From: Chloroflexia bacterium
GTDB taxonomy: Bacteria > Chloroflexota > Chloroflexia > Thermomicrobiales > JALYUS01
Reading direction: 5' to 3'
Assembly: GCA_025928215.1 (NCBI GenBank)
Contig: JAICJW010000153.1
Span: 1-9,526 of the forward strand
DNA: 9,526 nucleotides
Shown: positions 1 to 6,902 of the stretch, piece by piece
How positions within the stretch are numbered: position 1 is the stretch's first letter
Layout of the letters: each line of letters starts with the position of its first letter
Program-made: the position numbers and the translations under genes
Notes under the pieces: generated by a model
Told to the model about the DNA's origin: nothing
The model's input: only the letters and a program-made list of their open reading frames with translations
The model's database searches: none

Positions 1-1
1 C

Positions 2-1303
2 ACGAATGGGCGGATCGCGGCCCTCGGCGCGGTCGCCAATCGCTTCGATGGCTTGCGCACGCCGATGCCGGACGAACTCGACGCGACGGGCTGCATCGTC
101 TGCCCCGGCCTGATTGATATTCACGTCCATCTGCGCGATCCCGGCCAGACGCATAAAGAGACGCTTGCGACGGGGACGCGGGCGGCGGCGCGCGGTGGCT
201 TCACGCATATCTGCTGCATGCCGAACACGGTACCCGCCCTCGATAATGCGGCGATTATCCGCGATCTGCGTGAGCGGGCGATCCTCGATGGCATCGTGCG
301 CGTCTCGCCGATTGGCGCGATCAGCATGGGGCGCGTTGGCGAAGCGGCCGCGCCGTGGGGCGAGATGGCGGCGGCGGGCGCGGTCGCCTTCTCCGATGAC
401 GGCGATAGTTGCATGAGTGACGAGATCATGCGCGCGGCATTAGAAGCGACGCGGGAGCACGGCAAGCCGCTCGCCGTCCACTGCGAGGACAAAGCGCTCA
501 TCCCCGAAGGCGCGGCGATGAATGCGGGGATCGTCTCCCGGCGGATGCGCGTGCCCGGCATCCCGCGCGAGGCGGAAGAAGCGATCATCGCGCGCGATCT
601 GCGGCTGGCGGAGGAGACGGGCGGCTTGCTCCATCTCTGCCACGTTAGCACAGCAGGCGGCGTGCAGTTGCTACGCGAAGCGAAGGCACGCGGTGTGCGA
701 GCGACGGGCGAGGCGATGCCACATCATATGGCATTGACGGATGAATGGGTCGCGGGGGGGCGCGCGTGGGCGTGGGAGAAGCCGTACCATCCTGGCTGGC
801 CGGCGCTCGATCCGCTCGCGAAGGTCAATCCGCCACTCAGGACGGCGGAAGATGCCGCCGCCGTCCTCGCGGGCCTTAAAGATGGCACGCTCGATTGCAT
901 CGCCACCGATCACGCGCCGCATACGATGGCGGAGAAGGCGCAGGATCTTGCCGCCGCGCCGTCCGGCTTCACCGGCTCGGAGACCGCGCTGCCGATCCTG
1001 ATGGCGATGGTCAACGCGGGGTTGCTGACGATCCCGGAAATCGTCACCCATCTGACCATCAATGCGGCGCGCGTCTTCAATCTGTCGGGTGGCGTGCTGC
1101 GTCCCGGCGCACCGGCGGACGTGACGGTTTTCGATCCGGACGCGCCGTTCACGGTGTCAGAGGCGACGCTCGTCTCGAAATCGGCGAATACGCCGCTCCT
1201 CGGCATGCGCCTGACCGGTGCGGTCCGTGCGACACTTGTCGGCGGTCGGGTTGTCTACGACGCGCGGCGCGAACCGGCATTTACGGGAGGGGAGACTGCA
1301 TGA
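2..1303 (+). CDS. pyrC: Dihydroorotase, type I (5'-truncated by window edge)
   Basis: This zinc amidohydrolase catalyses reversible cyclisation of N-carbamoyl-L-aspartate to dihydroorotate, the third step of UMP synthesis. The reading frame is open from base 2, and the first visible residues (TNGRIAALGAV) match the N-terminal beta-sandwich part of the family. The true start therefore lies outside the window, perhaps 20-25 codons upstream, and the ATG at 53 is only an internal methionine. The family's metal and catalytic residues are all visible: HVHLRDPG (122-145), the substrate-binding MPNT (220-231), FSDDG with the bridging Asp (389-403), HCED (479-490), LCHVST (His at 641-643), and ATDHAPH with the catalytic Asp at 908-910. 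The DPG/HCED pattern indicates the type I class, also found in class I dihydroorotases of Gram-positive bacteria and Aquifex. The TGA stop (1301-1303) overlaps the carA ATG as ATGA, which suggests translational coupling. Identification is secure. Confidence 0.96.
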   Translation, partial: TNGRIAALGAVANRFDGLRTPMPDELDATGCIVCPGLIDIHVHLRDPGQTHKETLATGTRAAARGGFTHICCMPNTVPALDNAAIIRDLRERAILDGIVRVSPIGAISMGRVGEAAAPWGEMAAAGAVAFSDDGDSCMSDEIMRAALEATREHGKPLAVHCEDKALIPEGAAMNAGIVSRRMRVPGIPREAEEAIIARDLRLAEETGGLLHLCHVSTAGGVQLLREAKARGVRATGEAMPHHMALTDEWVAGGRAWAWEKPYHPGWPALDPLAKVNPPLRTAEDAAAVLAGLKDGTLDCIATDHAPHTMAEKAQDLAAAPSGFTGSETALPILMAMVNAGLLTIPEIVTHLTINAARVFNLSGGVLRPGAPADVTVFDPDAPFTVSEATLVSKSANTPLLGMRLTGAVRATLVGGRVVYDARREPAFTGGETA

Positions 1304-2451
1304 CGTATCAGAGCGCCGCACGGACCGCCGCACTCGCGCTCGAAGATGGCCGCATCTTCGCGGGCCGTTCGTTCGGCGCGCCGGTCGAAAGTGATGGCGA
1401 GGTCGTCTTTACAACCTGTATGACGGGCTATCAGGAGATCGCAACCGACCCATCATTTCGGGGCCAACTGGTCTGTCTGACCTATCCGATCATCGGCAAC
1501 TATGGCGTCACGCCCGGCGACGACGAATCACGTCAGCCGTGGGTCTCGGCGCTGATCGTCCGCGAGTACGTGGACGAGCCGAGCCACTGGCAGATGACCG
1601 GCACGCTGGATGCCTATCTCAAGGAACATGGTATCCCCGGCATCGCCGATCTGGACACGCGCGCCCTGACGCGACATATCCGTGTACGCGGTCTCGTGCG
1701 TGGCGTGCTGGTGCCGGATCGGACGGGGATGACCGATGCCGAACTCGTCGCGAGGGCGCGCGGCGCATCGCTGACGTCCGATATTGACGCGGTAGGCGAT
1801 GTGAGCGTGCGGGAATCGCGCGACTATGACGCGCCGCTCGACGGGCCGCATGTCGTCGTCCTCGATTGCGGGCTGAAGGAGAACATCGTTCGCTCGCTCG
1901 TGGCGCGCGGGGTGCGCGTCACCGTCGTGCCGCACGACACGCCGTATGCCGAGGTGCGGGCGCTCAACCCGGACGGTGTGCTGTGCTCGCCCGGCCCCGG
2001 CGACCCGGAGAATGCGGACGAGACGGTCGAAACCGTCCGTCAGGTGCTTGATAGCGGGACGCCGTATGCCGGTGTCTGCCTCGGCCATCAGTTGCTCGCG
2101 CTGGCGATTGGCGCGAAGACGAGCCGCCTGCCGTTCGGGCATCGGGGCGGCAATCACCCGGTGCTCGATCTCATCACCGGGCAGGTGCGCGTCACGAGCC
2201 AGAATCATGGTTTCAAGGTCGAACCCGACTCGATCCCGACGGCGGACGGCTGGCGGGTCGCGCATGTGAACCTCAATGACGGCTCGGTGGAGGGGCTGAT
2301 GCACGACGCGATGCCCGCCTTCAGCATCCAATACCACCCGGAAGGTGCGCCCGGCCCGCAGGATAGTCAGGACCTCTTCGACCGCTTCCTCATCATGGTT
2401 GAGCAGTATCGGTTGGCACGGCAGACAACGGACGGGGCGCGGGCATCATGA
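1300..2451 (+). CDS. carA: Carbamoyl-phosphate synthase, small (glutaminase) subunit
   Basis: CarA hydrolyses glutamine and channels ammonia to CarB for carbamoyl phosphate synthesis. The start at ATG 1300 (MTYQSAARTA) gives 383 residues, a normal CarA length. It overlaps the pyrC stop by 4 nt and is preceded by a purine-rich GGGAGGGGAG at 1285-1294. The reading frame stays open upstream inside pyrC, but that part is not CarA-like. The N-terminal CPSase small-subunit domain shows FTTCMTGYQE and DPSFRGQ (about residues 37-56). The C-terminal class I glutamine amidotransferase domain has the nucleophile in GVCLGHQ (Cys260), followed by FGHRGGNHPV and QNHGF, and the His-Glu pair in QYHPEG (His346, Glu348). 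The triad is therefore complete. Unusually, carB does not follow directly, because a 2H phosphoesterase gene lies between the two subunit genes. Confidence 0.97.
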   Translation: MTYQSAARTAALALEDGRIFAGRSFGAPVESDGEVVFTTCMTGYQEIATDPSFRGQLVCLTYPIIGNYGVTPGDDESRQPWVSALIVREYVDEPSHWQMTGTLDAYLKEHGIPGIADLDTRALTRHIRVRGLVRGVLVPDRTGMTDAELVARARGASLTSDIDAVGDVSVRESRDYDAPLDGPHVVVLDCGLKENIVRSLVARGVRVTVVPHDTPYAEVRALNPDGVLCSPGPGDPENADETVETVRQVLDSGTPYAGVCLGHQLLALAIGAKTSRLPFGHRGGNHPVLDLITGQVRVTSQNHGFKVEPDSIPTADGWRVAHVNLNDGSVEGLMHDAMPAFSIQYHPEGAPGPQDSQDLFDRFLIMVEQYRLARQTTDGARAS

Positions 2452-2498
2452 GCGGTATGACGGGCAGCGGCGCACGCCTCGCGCGGCGGCACGGGGCG

Positions 2499-2526
2499 GT
2501 GAATCTCATGGCGTTGGTGGTATCCT
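2499..2526 (+). promoter_or_regulatory. Possible internal promoter in the carA-phosphoesterase gap
   Basis: The 121-bp gap after carA (2452-2572) contains an extended -10-like TGGTATCCT (2518-2526; TATCCT matches TATAAT at 4 of 6 positions, with a TGn just upstream). A weak -35-like GTGAAT (2499-2504) lies 16 bp before it. If used, it would start a transcript about 40 nt before the next ATG and could express the phosphoesterase, carB and the later genes independently of pyrC-carA. The hexamers match poorly, and sigma factor preferences of this organism are unknown, so this is only a candidate. Nothing else clear is seen in the gap apart from the strong ribosome binding site at its end. Confidence 0.28.
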
Positions 2527-2556
2527 GCGGGAGAGAGAGTTTGCGTACTGACTCCC

Positions 2557-2562
2557 AAGGAG
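2557..2562 (+). promoter_or_regulatory. Strong Shine-Dalgarno for the 2H phosphoesterase gene
   Basis: AAGGAG sits 10 nt before ATG 2573 and fixes the start of the phosphoesterase gene. It is the best ribosome binding site in the window along with the one before carB. This suggests the gene is translated independently rather than by coupling to carA. Confidence 0.7.
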
Positions 2563-2572
2563 TGACCGCACA

Positions 2573-3334
2573 ATGACAGCCACACGCCACTATGCCACCA
2601 CCTTCGATGAAGCCTGGCAACAATTTCGCGCCCGCCCGACGACGGACGATGAGACCGCCCACGACATCGGCAAGCAGGGACGCGCGGAGAAGTCGTCCTA
2701 CGTTGCCTTCCTCGTACCCGTCACCGGCCATGGCATCGTGCAGGCGACACGTCCCGTCCGCGAGGCGCTCTCGGCGGCAGGGATTAAGGAGGTGCTGCCC
2801 TCCCATTTCTTGCACATCACGATCCTCGGCGTCGGCTTCGAATCGGCGATTCGCACGACAAACGGCAACATCGCGCGGATCATGGATCGCGCGAGCCGGG
2901 CGCTCCGCGATGTCCAGCCCTTGACACTGACGCTGAAGGGTGTCAACTCGTTCGGTAACACCGCGTTTGTTGCGGTGCATGATGAGAAGAACAGCCTGCC
3001 CGCGCTGCGCGACCGGCTCGTCGGCGTCCTGCATCAAATCGGGCTGGCGGGGTTCGGTGACTCCGCGCTCTCCGGCGAAGGGACGGCTCAAGATGATGAG
3101 GCGGAGCGCGATCGGGCTGATGCCGTCAATGCGCCGCCATACCTGCCGCACCTCTCACTCTGCTACTACCGCGATCACTATCCGACCGAACAGGTCGCCA
3201 ATATCCTCGAACCGTACCGCGATCTGGAGGTCGGCACACTGCGGATGAACTATGTGACGCTCGCTGCCGTGCCGCACTCGGATTTCGACCGCTTCCCGCC
3301 GCTGACCCGGATTGCCGACCTGTTGATCGGCTAA
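2573..3334 (+). CDS. 2H phosphoesterase superfamily protein (2'-5' RNA ligase/LigT-like)
   Basis: This 253-residue protein carries the two His-x-Ser/Thr-x motifs that define the 2H phosphoesterase superfamily: HITI at residues 81-84 (in SHFLHITILGVG) and HLSL at 193-196 (in YLPHLSLCYY). Each is embedded in the hydrophobic strand expected for the bilobal fold. Family members act on 2'-5' linkages or 2',3'-cyclic phosphates of RNA or nucleotides, but the substrate here cannot be told from sequence. An N-terminal extension of about 40 residues precedes the fold, and a charged, acidic stretch (about residues 163-187, GEGTAQDDEAERDR) lies just before the second motif. No signal peptide or membrane segment is evident. 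The gene has its own strong ribosome binding site and is followed 14 nt later by carB, whose AAGGAG overlaps this gene's TAA. A direct role in pyrimidine synthesis is not known for this family; it may simply be co-expressed. Confidence 0.82.
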   Translation: MTATRHYATTFDEAWQQFRARPTTDDETAHDIGKQGRAEKSSYVAFLVPVTGHGIVQATRPVREALSAAGIKEVLPSHFLHITILGVGFESAIRTTNGNIARIMDRASRALRDVQPLTLTLKGVNSFGNTAFVAVHDEKNSLPALRDRLVGVLHQIGLAGFGDSALSGEGTAQDDEAERDRADAVNAPPYLPHLSLCYYRDHYPTEQVANILEPYRDLEVGTLRMNYVTLAAVPHSDFDRFPPLTRIADLLIG

Positions 3335-3338
3335 GGAG
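3333..3338 (+). promoter_or_regulatory. Shine-Dalgarno of carB overlapping the upstream stop codon
   Basis: AAGGAG overlaps the TAA stop (3332-3334) of the phosphoesterase gene and lies 10 nt before the GTG at 3349. This supports that GTG as the carB start and places the two genes in one transcript. Confidence 0.7.
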
Positions 3339-3348
3339 AACAAATCGC

Positions 3349-6300
3349 GTGACGACGCCTGCCCTGATACTGCCCGCGCCGCCCCAGACCGTCTTTGTGA
3401 TCGGTTCCGGCCCGATTGTCATTGGGCAGGCGGCGGAATTCGACTACGCGGGGACGCAAGCCTGCCGCGCTTTGCGTGAAGAAGGCGTCCGCGTCGTCCT
3501 CGTTAACTCGAACCCGGCGACGATCATGACGGACGAAGACATCGCCGACGTTGTCTATATCGAGCCGCTGACGGTGGACGTGTTGCGGCGGATTATTCAG
3601 CGCGAGCGGCCCGATGGCCTCTTGCCGACGCTCGGCGGCCAGACGGGCCTCAACCTCGCCGTCCAGTTGGCGGAAGCGGGCATCCTCGAAAAATACAATG
3701 TCCGGCTGCTCGGCACGCCGCTCGAAGCGATCAAGAAAGCGGAGGATCGCGCCCTCTTCAAGGAGACGCTGGAAAGTCTCGGCGAACCGGCGATTGCCAG
3801 CGCGATCTGTCACACGCTCGAAGAGGCGCGCGCATTCGCCCAGAGTGTTCCCCCGCCGCTGATCGTCCGCCCCGCGTACACGCTCGGGGGCACGGGCGGC
3901 GGTATCGCGGATACGTGGGACGATTTGGATGCGAAGGTACTTGCCGGCCTGCACGCCAGCCCGATCCACCAGATTTTGCTGGAGCGGTCCCTGCTCGGCT
4001 GGAAGGAAGTCGAGTACGAGGTGATGCGGGACAGCGCGGATACCTGCATCACGATCTGCAACATGGAGAACTTCGATCCGGTCGGTGTGCATACAGGGGA
4101 CAGCATCGTCGTCGCGCCCTCGCAGACGCTCTCGGATCGCGACTATCAGATGCTGCGCTCCGCGTCGCTGCGGATCATCCGCGCGCTTGGCATCGAGGGC
4201 GGCTGCAATATTCAGTTCGCCCTCGATCCGCACTCGTCGCAGTATTACGTGATCGAAGTCAATCCCCGCGTCAGCCGCTCCTCCGCGCTCGCCTCGAAGG
4301 CGACGGGCTACCCGATTGCCCGCGTCGCGGCGAAGATCGCCATCGGCAAATTGCTGCGCGATATCCCGAACGCCGTGACCGCAAAGACGACTGCCGCGTT
4401 TGAACCAGCGCTCGATTACTGCGTGCTGAAAATCCCGCGCTGGCCGTTCGATAAGTTCTACCGCGCCGAACGGACGATTGGCACGCAGATGAAGGCGACG
4501 GGCGAGGTGATGGCAATTGACCGCTCGTTCGAGGCGGCGATCCAGAAAGCCGTCCGCTCGCTCGAATGGGACGAGCGCGACCTCGGCTGGGAAGAAGAAA
4601 CGTGGGATGGGCCGGGCGGTGCGGACATTCTCGATGATCTCGTACGCCGCCCGAACGATCAGCGGCTCTGGGCGTTGATGGCCTCCTTGCGGCGCGGTAT
4701 GCCGACGGAGGCGATTGCCGCGACGACGGGCATTGACCCGTGGTTCATGCGCCGCCTCGCCGCCATCGTGCGGATGGAGGAGCGCATCGCGCGCGAGCCG
4801 ATGAGCGATGAACTGCTCTGGGAAGCGAAGCGGATGGGCTTCGGCGATGGCTGGATCGGGCGGCTGACCGGGACACCGGAGGCGGCGATCGCGGCGAGGC
4901 GGCGGTCGGTCGGTATCGTGCCGGTCTGCAAAATGGTGGATACCTGCGCGGCGGAGTTCGAGGCAGGGACGCCTTACTTCTATACGACGTATGAGGACGA
5001 GAACGAGGCCGAACCACTGCGAGGGCCGAAAGCGGTGGTGATCGGCAGCGGCCCCATCCGTATTGGTCAGGGGATCGAGTTCGACTACTCGTGCGTCCAG
5101 GCCGCGCATGCCCTCCATGCGGCGGATGTCCGCTCGATCATGCTGAACAACAACCCGGAGACGGTGAGCACCGATTTCGACACCTCGGATCGCCTCTACA
5201 TCACGCCGCTCGATGAAGAAGGCGTGATGGACATTCTCTATCACGAGGGGGCAGGGATTCCTCACCCCCCGCCTGCCCAAAGGGCGCCCGGCTTCCCCGC
5301 GGGGGAAGGGGGAGTCGCGGGGGCGTACCCACTCCCTAGCCCCCTCCCGACGCAGGAGGGAGAACAAGTGGCGGCTGTTGCGGTGATCTCCCCTCCCGCG
5401 TCGGGAGGGGTTGGGGGTGAGTATCCGGCCAACACCCCGCCCGTCGTTTTGCAGTTCGGTGGGCAGACGGCGATCAATCTCGCGGGGCCGCTGGCGGCGC
5501 TCGGTGTGCCGATTCTCGGTTCGGGGCAGGAAGCGATTGACCTCGCCGAAGACCGGAAGCGGTTCGAGAAGTTTCTCCGGCAGGTCGGTATCCCGCAGCC
5601 GCCGGGCACCGCCGTTCGCACCCTGCTTGATGCGGAGATCGCGGCGGAGGCGATCGGCTATCCCGTGCTCGTGCGCCCGTCGTATGTGCTCGGCGGGCGG
5701 GCGATGGAGGTCGTCCATACCGAGGAGGACTTGCGTGCCTACTTGAGCCGCGCCGTCCTGCTCTCCGATAAGCCGGTGTTGATTGACAAGTACCTCGCCG
5801 GTAAAGAGGTCGAGGTGGACGCGATCTGCGACGGTACGGATGTGCTGATCCCCGGTGTGATGGAGCACATCGAGCGGGCGGGCGTCCATTCCGGCGATTC
5901 CTTCGCCGTCTATCCCGGCGTCAATCTCTACCCGACCGAGGTCGAGCAGGTCGTCGAGTACACGACGCGGATTGCACTGGCGATGGGCGTGCGCGGCTTG
6001 ATGAATATTCAGTACGTCATCTACCGGGCGCGGCTCTACGTCATCGAGGTGAATCCGCGCGCCAGCCGCACGGTGCCCTTCCTCTCGAAGGTGACGGGGG
6101 TGCCGATGGTCAAACTGGCGACGAATATCATGCTCGGTACGAGCCTGAAGGAGCAGGGATACGAGGGTGGCCTCTGGCCGCGCCGCCCGCTCGTTGCCGT
6201 CAAGGCGCCGGTCTTCTCGATGGCGAAGTTGCGCGGCGTCGAAGTCGGGTTGGGGCCGGAGATGAAATCCACCGGCGAGGCGATGGGCATTGACCGCGCG

Positions 6301-6774
6301 TTCGCGCCCGCCTTCATCAAGGCGATTGCCGCCGCCGGGATGGCCCTGCCCGAGAAGGGGAGCGTCGTCGTCTCGTTGCAGGATAGCGACAAAACGGACG
6401 AATACGCCGAAATAATGGAGCTGCTCGTCCGCATGGGGTTCCACACCTATGCGACGGAGGGAACGGCCTCATGGCTGGAGGCGCACGGCATCCCGGTGCC
6501 TGCCATCGCGCATCGCATCGGCAAGGGTTCGCCTGATATGCTCGACCTGATCTCGAACGGCACCGTCCATGCCGTGATTAACACGCCCGGCCCGGTGGAC
6601 CGGGAGATCGCGGACGCCTTCTTGATGCGCCGCGCGGCGGTCGAACGCGGCGTCCCCTGCATCACCAGCATGGATACCGCCCGCGCGATGATCGAAGCGA
6701 TGCGCGTCGGCAATGAGGCATATACCGTGCAGCCGCTACCGGACTACCGGAGTTTCGTTGGGCGGGGGTATTGA
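3349..6774 (+). CDS. carB: Carbamoyl-phosphate synthase, large subunit, with an in-frame repeat insertion
   Basis: CarB makes carbamoyl phosphate from bicarbonate, CarA-derived ammonia and two ATP. The 1141-residue product has the usual duplicated layout. The N-terminal carboxyphosphate half has GSGPIVIGQ (19-27), Arg134 and Arg174 (RPAYTLGGTGGG), Glu220, and Glu303/Asn305 in EVNPRVSR. An oligomerisation region follows. The C-terminal carbamoyl-phosphate half starts near residue 559 and has Arg736 (AEDR), Arg776 (RPSYVLGGRAME) and Glu900/Asn902 (EVNPRASR). An MGS-like allosteric domain runs from about 1003. The oddity is at residues 634-698: between HE633 and VVLQFGGQ there are 65 residues where E. 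coli CarB, and the first half of this same protein, have 4. Removing 61 residues gives 1080, a normal length, and brings Arg736 and Arg776 to 675 and 715, the E. coli numbers. The insert is a translated palindromic repeat. Because the frame and all key residues survive, the enzyme is probably functional. Confidence 0.97.
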   Translation: MTTPALILPAPPQTVFVIGSGPIVIGQAAEFDYAGTQACRALREEGVRVVLVNSNPATIMTDEDIADVVYIEPLTVDVLRRIIQRERPDGLLPTLGGQTGLNLAVQLAEAGILEKYNVRLLGTPLEAIKKAEDRALFKETLESLGEPAIASAICHTLEEARAFAQSVPPPLIVRPAYTLGGTGGGIADTWDDLDAKVLAGLHASPIHQILLERSLLGWKEVEYEVMRDSADTCITICNMENFDPVGVHTGDSIVVAPSQTLSDRDYQMLRSASLRIIRALGIEGGCNIQFALDPHSSQYYVIEVNPRVSRSSALASKATGYPIARVAAKIAIGKLLRDIPNAVTAKTTAAFEPALDYCVLKIPRWPFDKFYRAERTIGTQMKATGEVMAIDRSFEAAIQKAVRSLEWDERDLGWEEETWDGPGGADILDDLVRRPNDQRLWALMASLRRGMPTEAIAATTGIDPWFMRRLAAIVRMEERIAREPMSDELLWEAKRMGFGDGWIGRLTGTPEAAIAARRRSVGIVPVCKMVDTCAAEFEAGTPYFYTTYEDENEAEPLRGPKAVVIGSGPIRIGQGIEFDYSCVQAAHALHAADVRSIMLNNNPETVSTDFDTSDRLYITPLDEEGVMDILYHEGAGIPHPPPAQRAPGFPAGEGGVAGAYPLPSPLPTQEGEQVAAVAVISPPASGGVGGEYPANTPPVVLQFGGQTAINLAGPLAALGVPILGSGQEAIDLAEDRKRFEKFLRQVGIPQPPGTAVRTLLDAEIAAEAIGYPVLVRPSYVLGGRAMEVVHTEEDLRAYLSRAVLLSDKPVLIDKYLAGKEVEVDAICDGTDVLIPGVMEHIERAGVHSGDSFAVYPGVNLYPTEVEQVVEYTTRIALAMGVRGLMNIQYVIYRARLYVIEVNPRASRTVPFLSKVTGVPMVKLATNIMLGTSLKEQGYEGGLWPRRPLVAVKAPVFSMAKLRGVEVGLGPEMKSTGEAMGIDRAFAPAFIKAIAAAGMALPEKGSVVVSLQDSDKTDEYAEIMELLVRMGFHTYATEGTASWLEAHGIPVPAIAHRIGKGSPDMLDLISNGTVHAVINTPGPVDREIADAFLMRRAAVERGVPCITSMDTARAMIEAMRVGNEAYTVQPLPDYRSFVGRGY
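5255..5426. repeat. Palindromic repeat element inside the carB coding sequence (element A)
   Basis: The core (5261-5421, 161 bp) begins CTCACCCCCC and ends TTGGGGGTGAG, so the ends are inverted repeats. The match extends to GGAT (5255-5258) and ATCC (5423-5426) with a 1-nt offset. It contains several internal hairpins: GCCC-AAA-GGGC (5275-5285), CTTCCCC/GGGGAAG (5292-5308), CCCTCC/GGAGGG (5342-5360), and a perfect 9-bp stem CCCCTCCCG/CGGGAGGGG with a CGT loop (5390-5410). On the + strand only the carB frame is open across it. A second frame has TAG (5337-5339) and TGA (5418-5420), and the third has TGA (5384-5386). It encodes no protein domain, only Pro/Gly/Ala-rich sequence within CarB. It resembles a short non-autonomous palindromic element rather than an insertion sequence, since there is no transposase and it is too short to encode one. 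Confidence 0.85.
5331..5421. repeat. Inner inverted repeat pair of element A
   Basis: Two arms, 5331-5363 and 5388-5421, are imperfect inverted copies of each other, sharing for example TCCCGACGC (5345-5353) with its complement GCGTCGGGA (5398-5406), plus the flanking C-rich and GGAGGG blocks. Each arm also folds on itself. They are separated by a 24-nt spacer that is not palindromic. The right-hand 90 bp of element A therefore looks like a complete small element on its own, with the left arm (5261-5314) as an additional related arm. Confidence 0.75.
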
Positions 6775-6775
6775 C

Positions 6776-6902
6776 CTCACCCCCGGTCCCTCTCCAACGC
6801 GGTGGAGTGGGGGGTGGCGTCGCGATACCGAGGCGTTCCCCATACGTCTCTAAGAAAGGCTCGCTCCCCTCTCCATCGCGATGGAGAGGGGGCAGGGGTG
6901 AG
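6776..6902. repeat. Palindromic repeat element in the carB-pyrK gap (element B)
   Basis: This 127-bp element starts CTCACCCCCGGTCCCTCTCC two bases after the carB stop and ends GGGGGCAGGGGTGAG, so its ends are inverted repeats of the same CTCACCCC type as the element inside carB. The left arm (about 6776-6814) has an internal CTCCA/TGGAG stem (6792-6807), and the right arm (about 6864-6902) is self-complementary. The middle (about 6815-6863) is unrelated spacer with lower GC. It fills almost all of the 136-bp intergenic space. It lacks a run of T after any hairpin, so it is not a typical intrinsic terminator, and pyrK and pyrD downstream are still expected to be in the operon. Confidence 0.85.
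6866..6891. repeat. Perfect 26-bp palindrome in the right arm of element B
   Basis: The sequence from 6866 (CCCCTCTCCATCG) is followed directly by its exact reverse complement up to 6891 (CGATGGAGAGGGG). This gives a 13-bp perfect dyad with no unpaired centre. In RNA it would form a very stable hairpin ending 19 nt before the pyrK start codon; in DNA it could also be a protein-binding dyad. No T tract follows. Confidence 0.9.

Noticed and set aside
53..55. ATG at 53 as the start of pyrC
   Set aside because: The frame is open to base 2 and the residues before this ATG (NGRIAALG) match the dihydroorotase N-terminal region, so the real start is outside the window.
895..1299. Upstream extension of the carA frame into pyrC
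   Set aside because: The extension is open only because of GC bias. CarA-like sequence begins at ATG 1300, which has a ribosome binding site and overlaps the pyrC stop.
1528..2337. 269-codon reading frame on the - strand opposite carA
   Set aside because: Same shadow effect. The translation is rich in Arg, His and Asp and has no family resemblance, whereas carA has a full catalytic triad.
5255..5426. Insertion sequence or CRISPR repeat
   Set aside because: There is no transposase, it is under 180 bp, and there is no array of regularly spaced direct repeats; the structure is inverted and palindromic.
5250..5430. carB as a pseudogene or frameshifted gene caused by the repeat
   Set aside because: The frame continues through the insert and into a complete second half with all expected ATP-grasp residues and the allosteric domain. 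The net size is a multiple of three.
3331..6444. Uninterrupted reading frame of more than 1000 codons on the - strand opposite carB
   Set aside because: It mirrors carB in a GC-rich genome whose codon bias removes stops on the opposite strand. The translation is Arg/His/Asp-rich low-complexity sequence with no recognisable domain, and carB is unambiguous.
6866..6902. Element B as an intrinsic terminator after carB
   Set aside because: The hairpin is strong, but it is followed by a G-rich sequence and no T run, and pyrK and pyrD immediately downstream belong to the same pathway.
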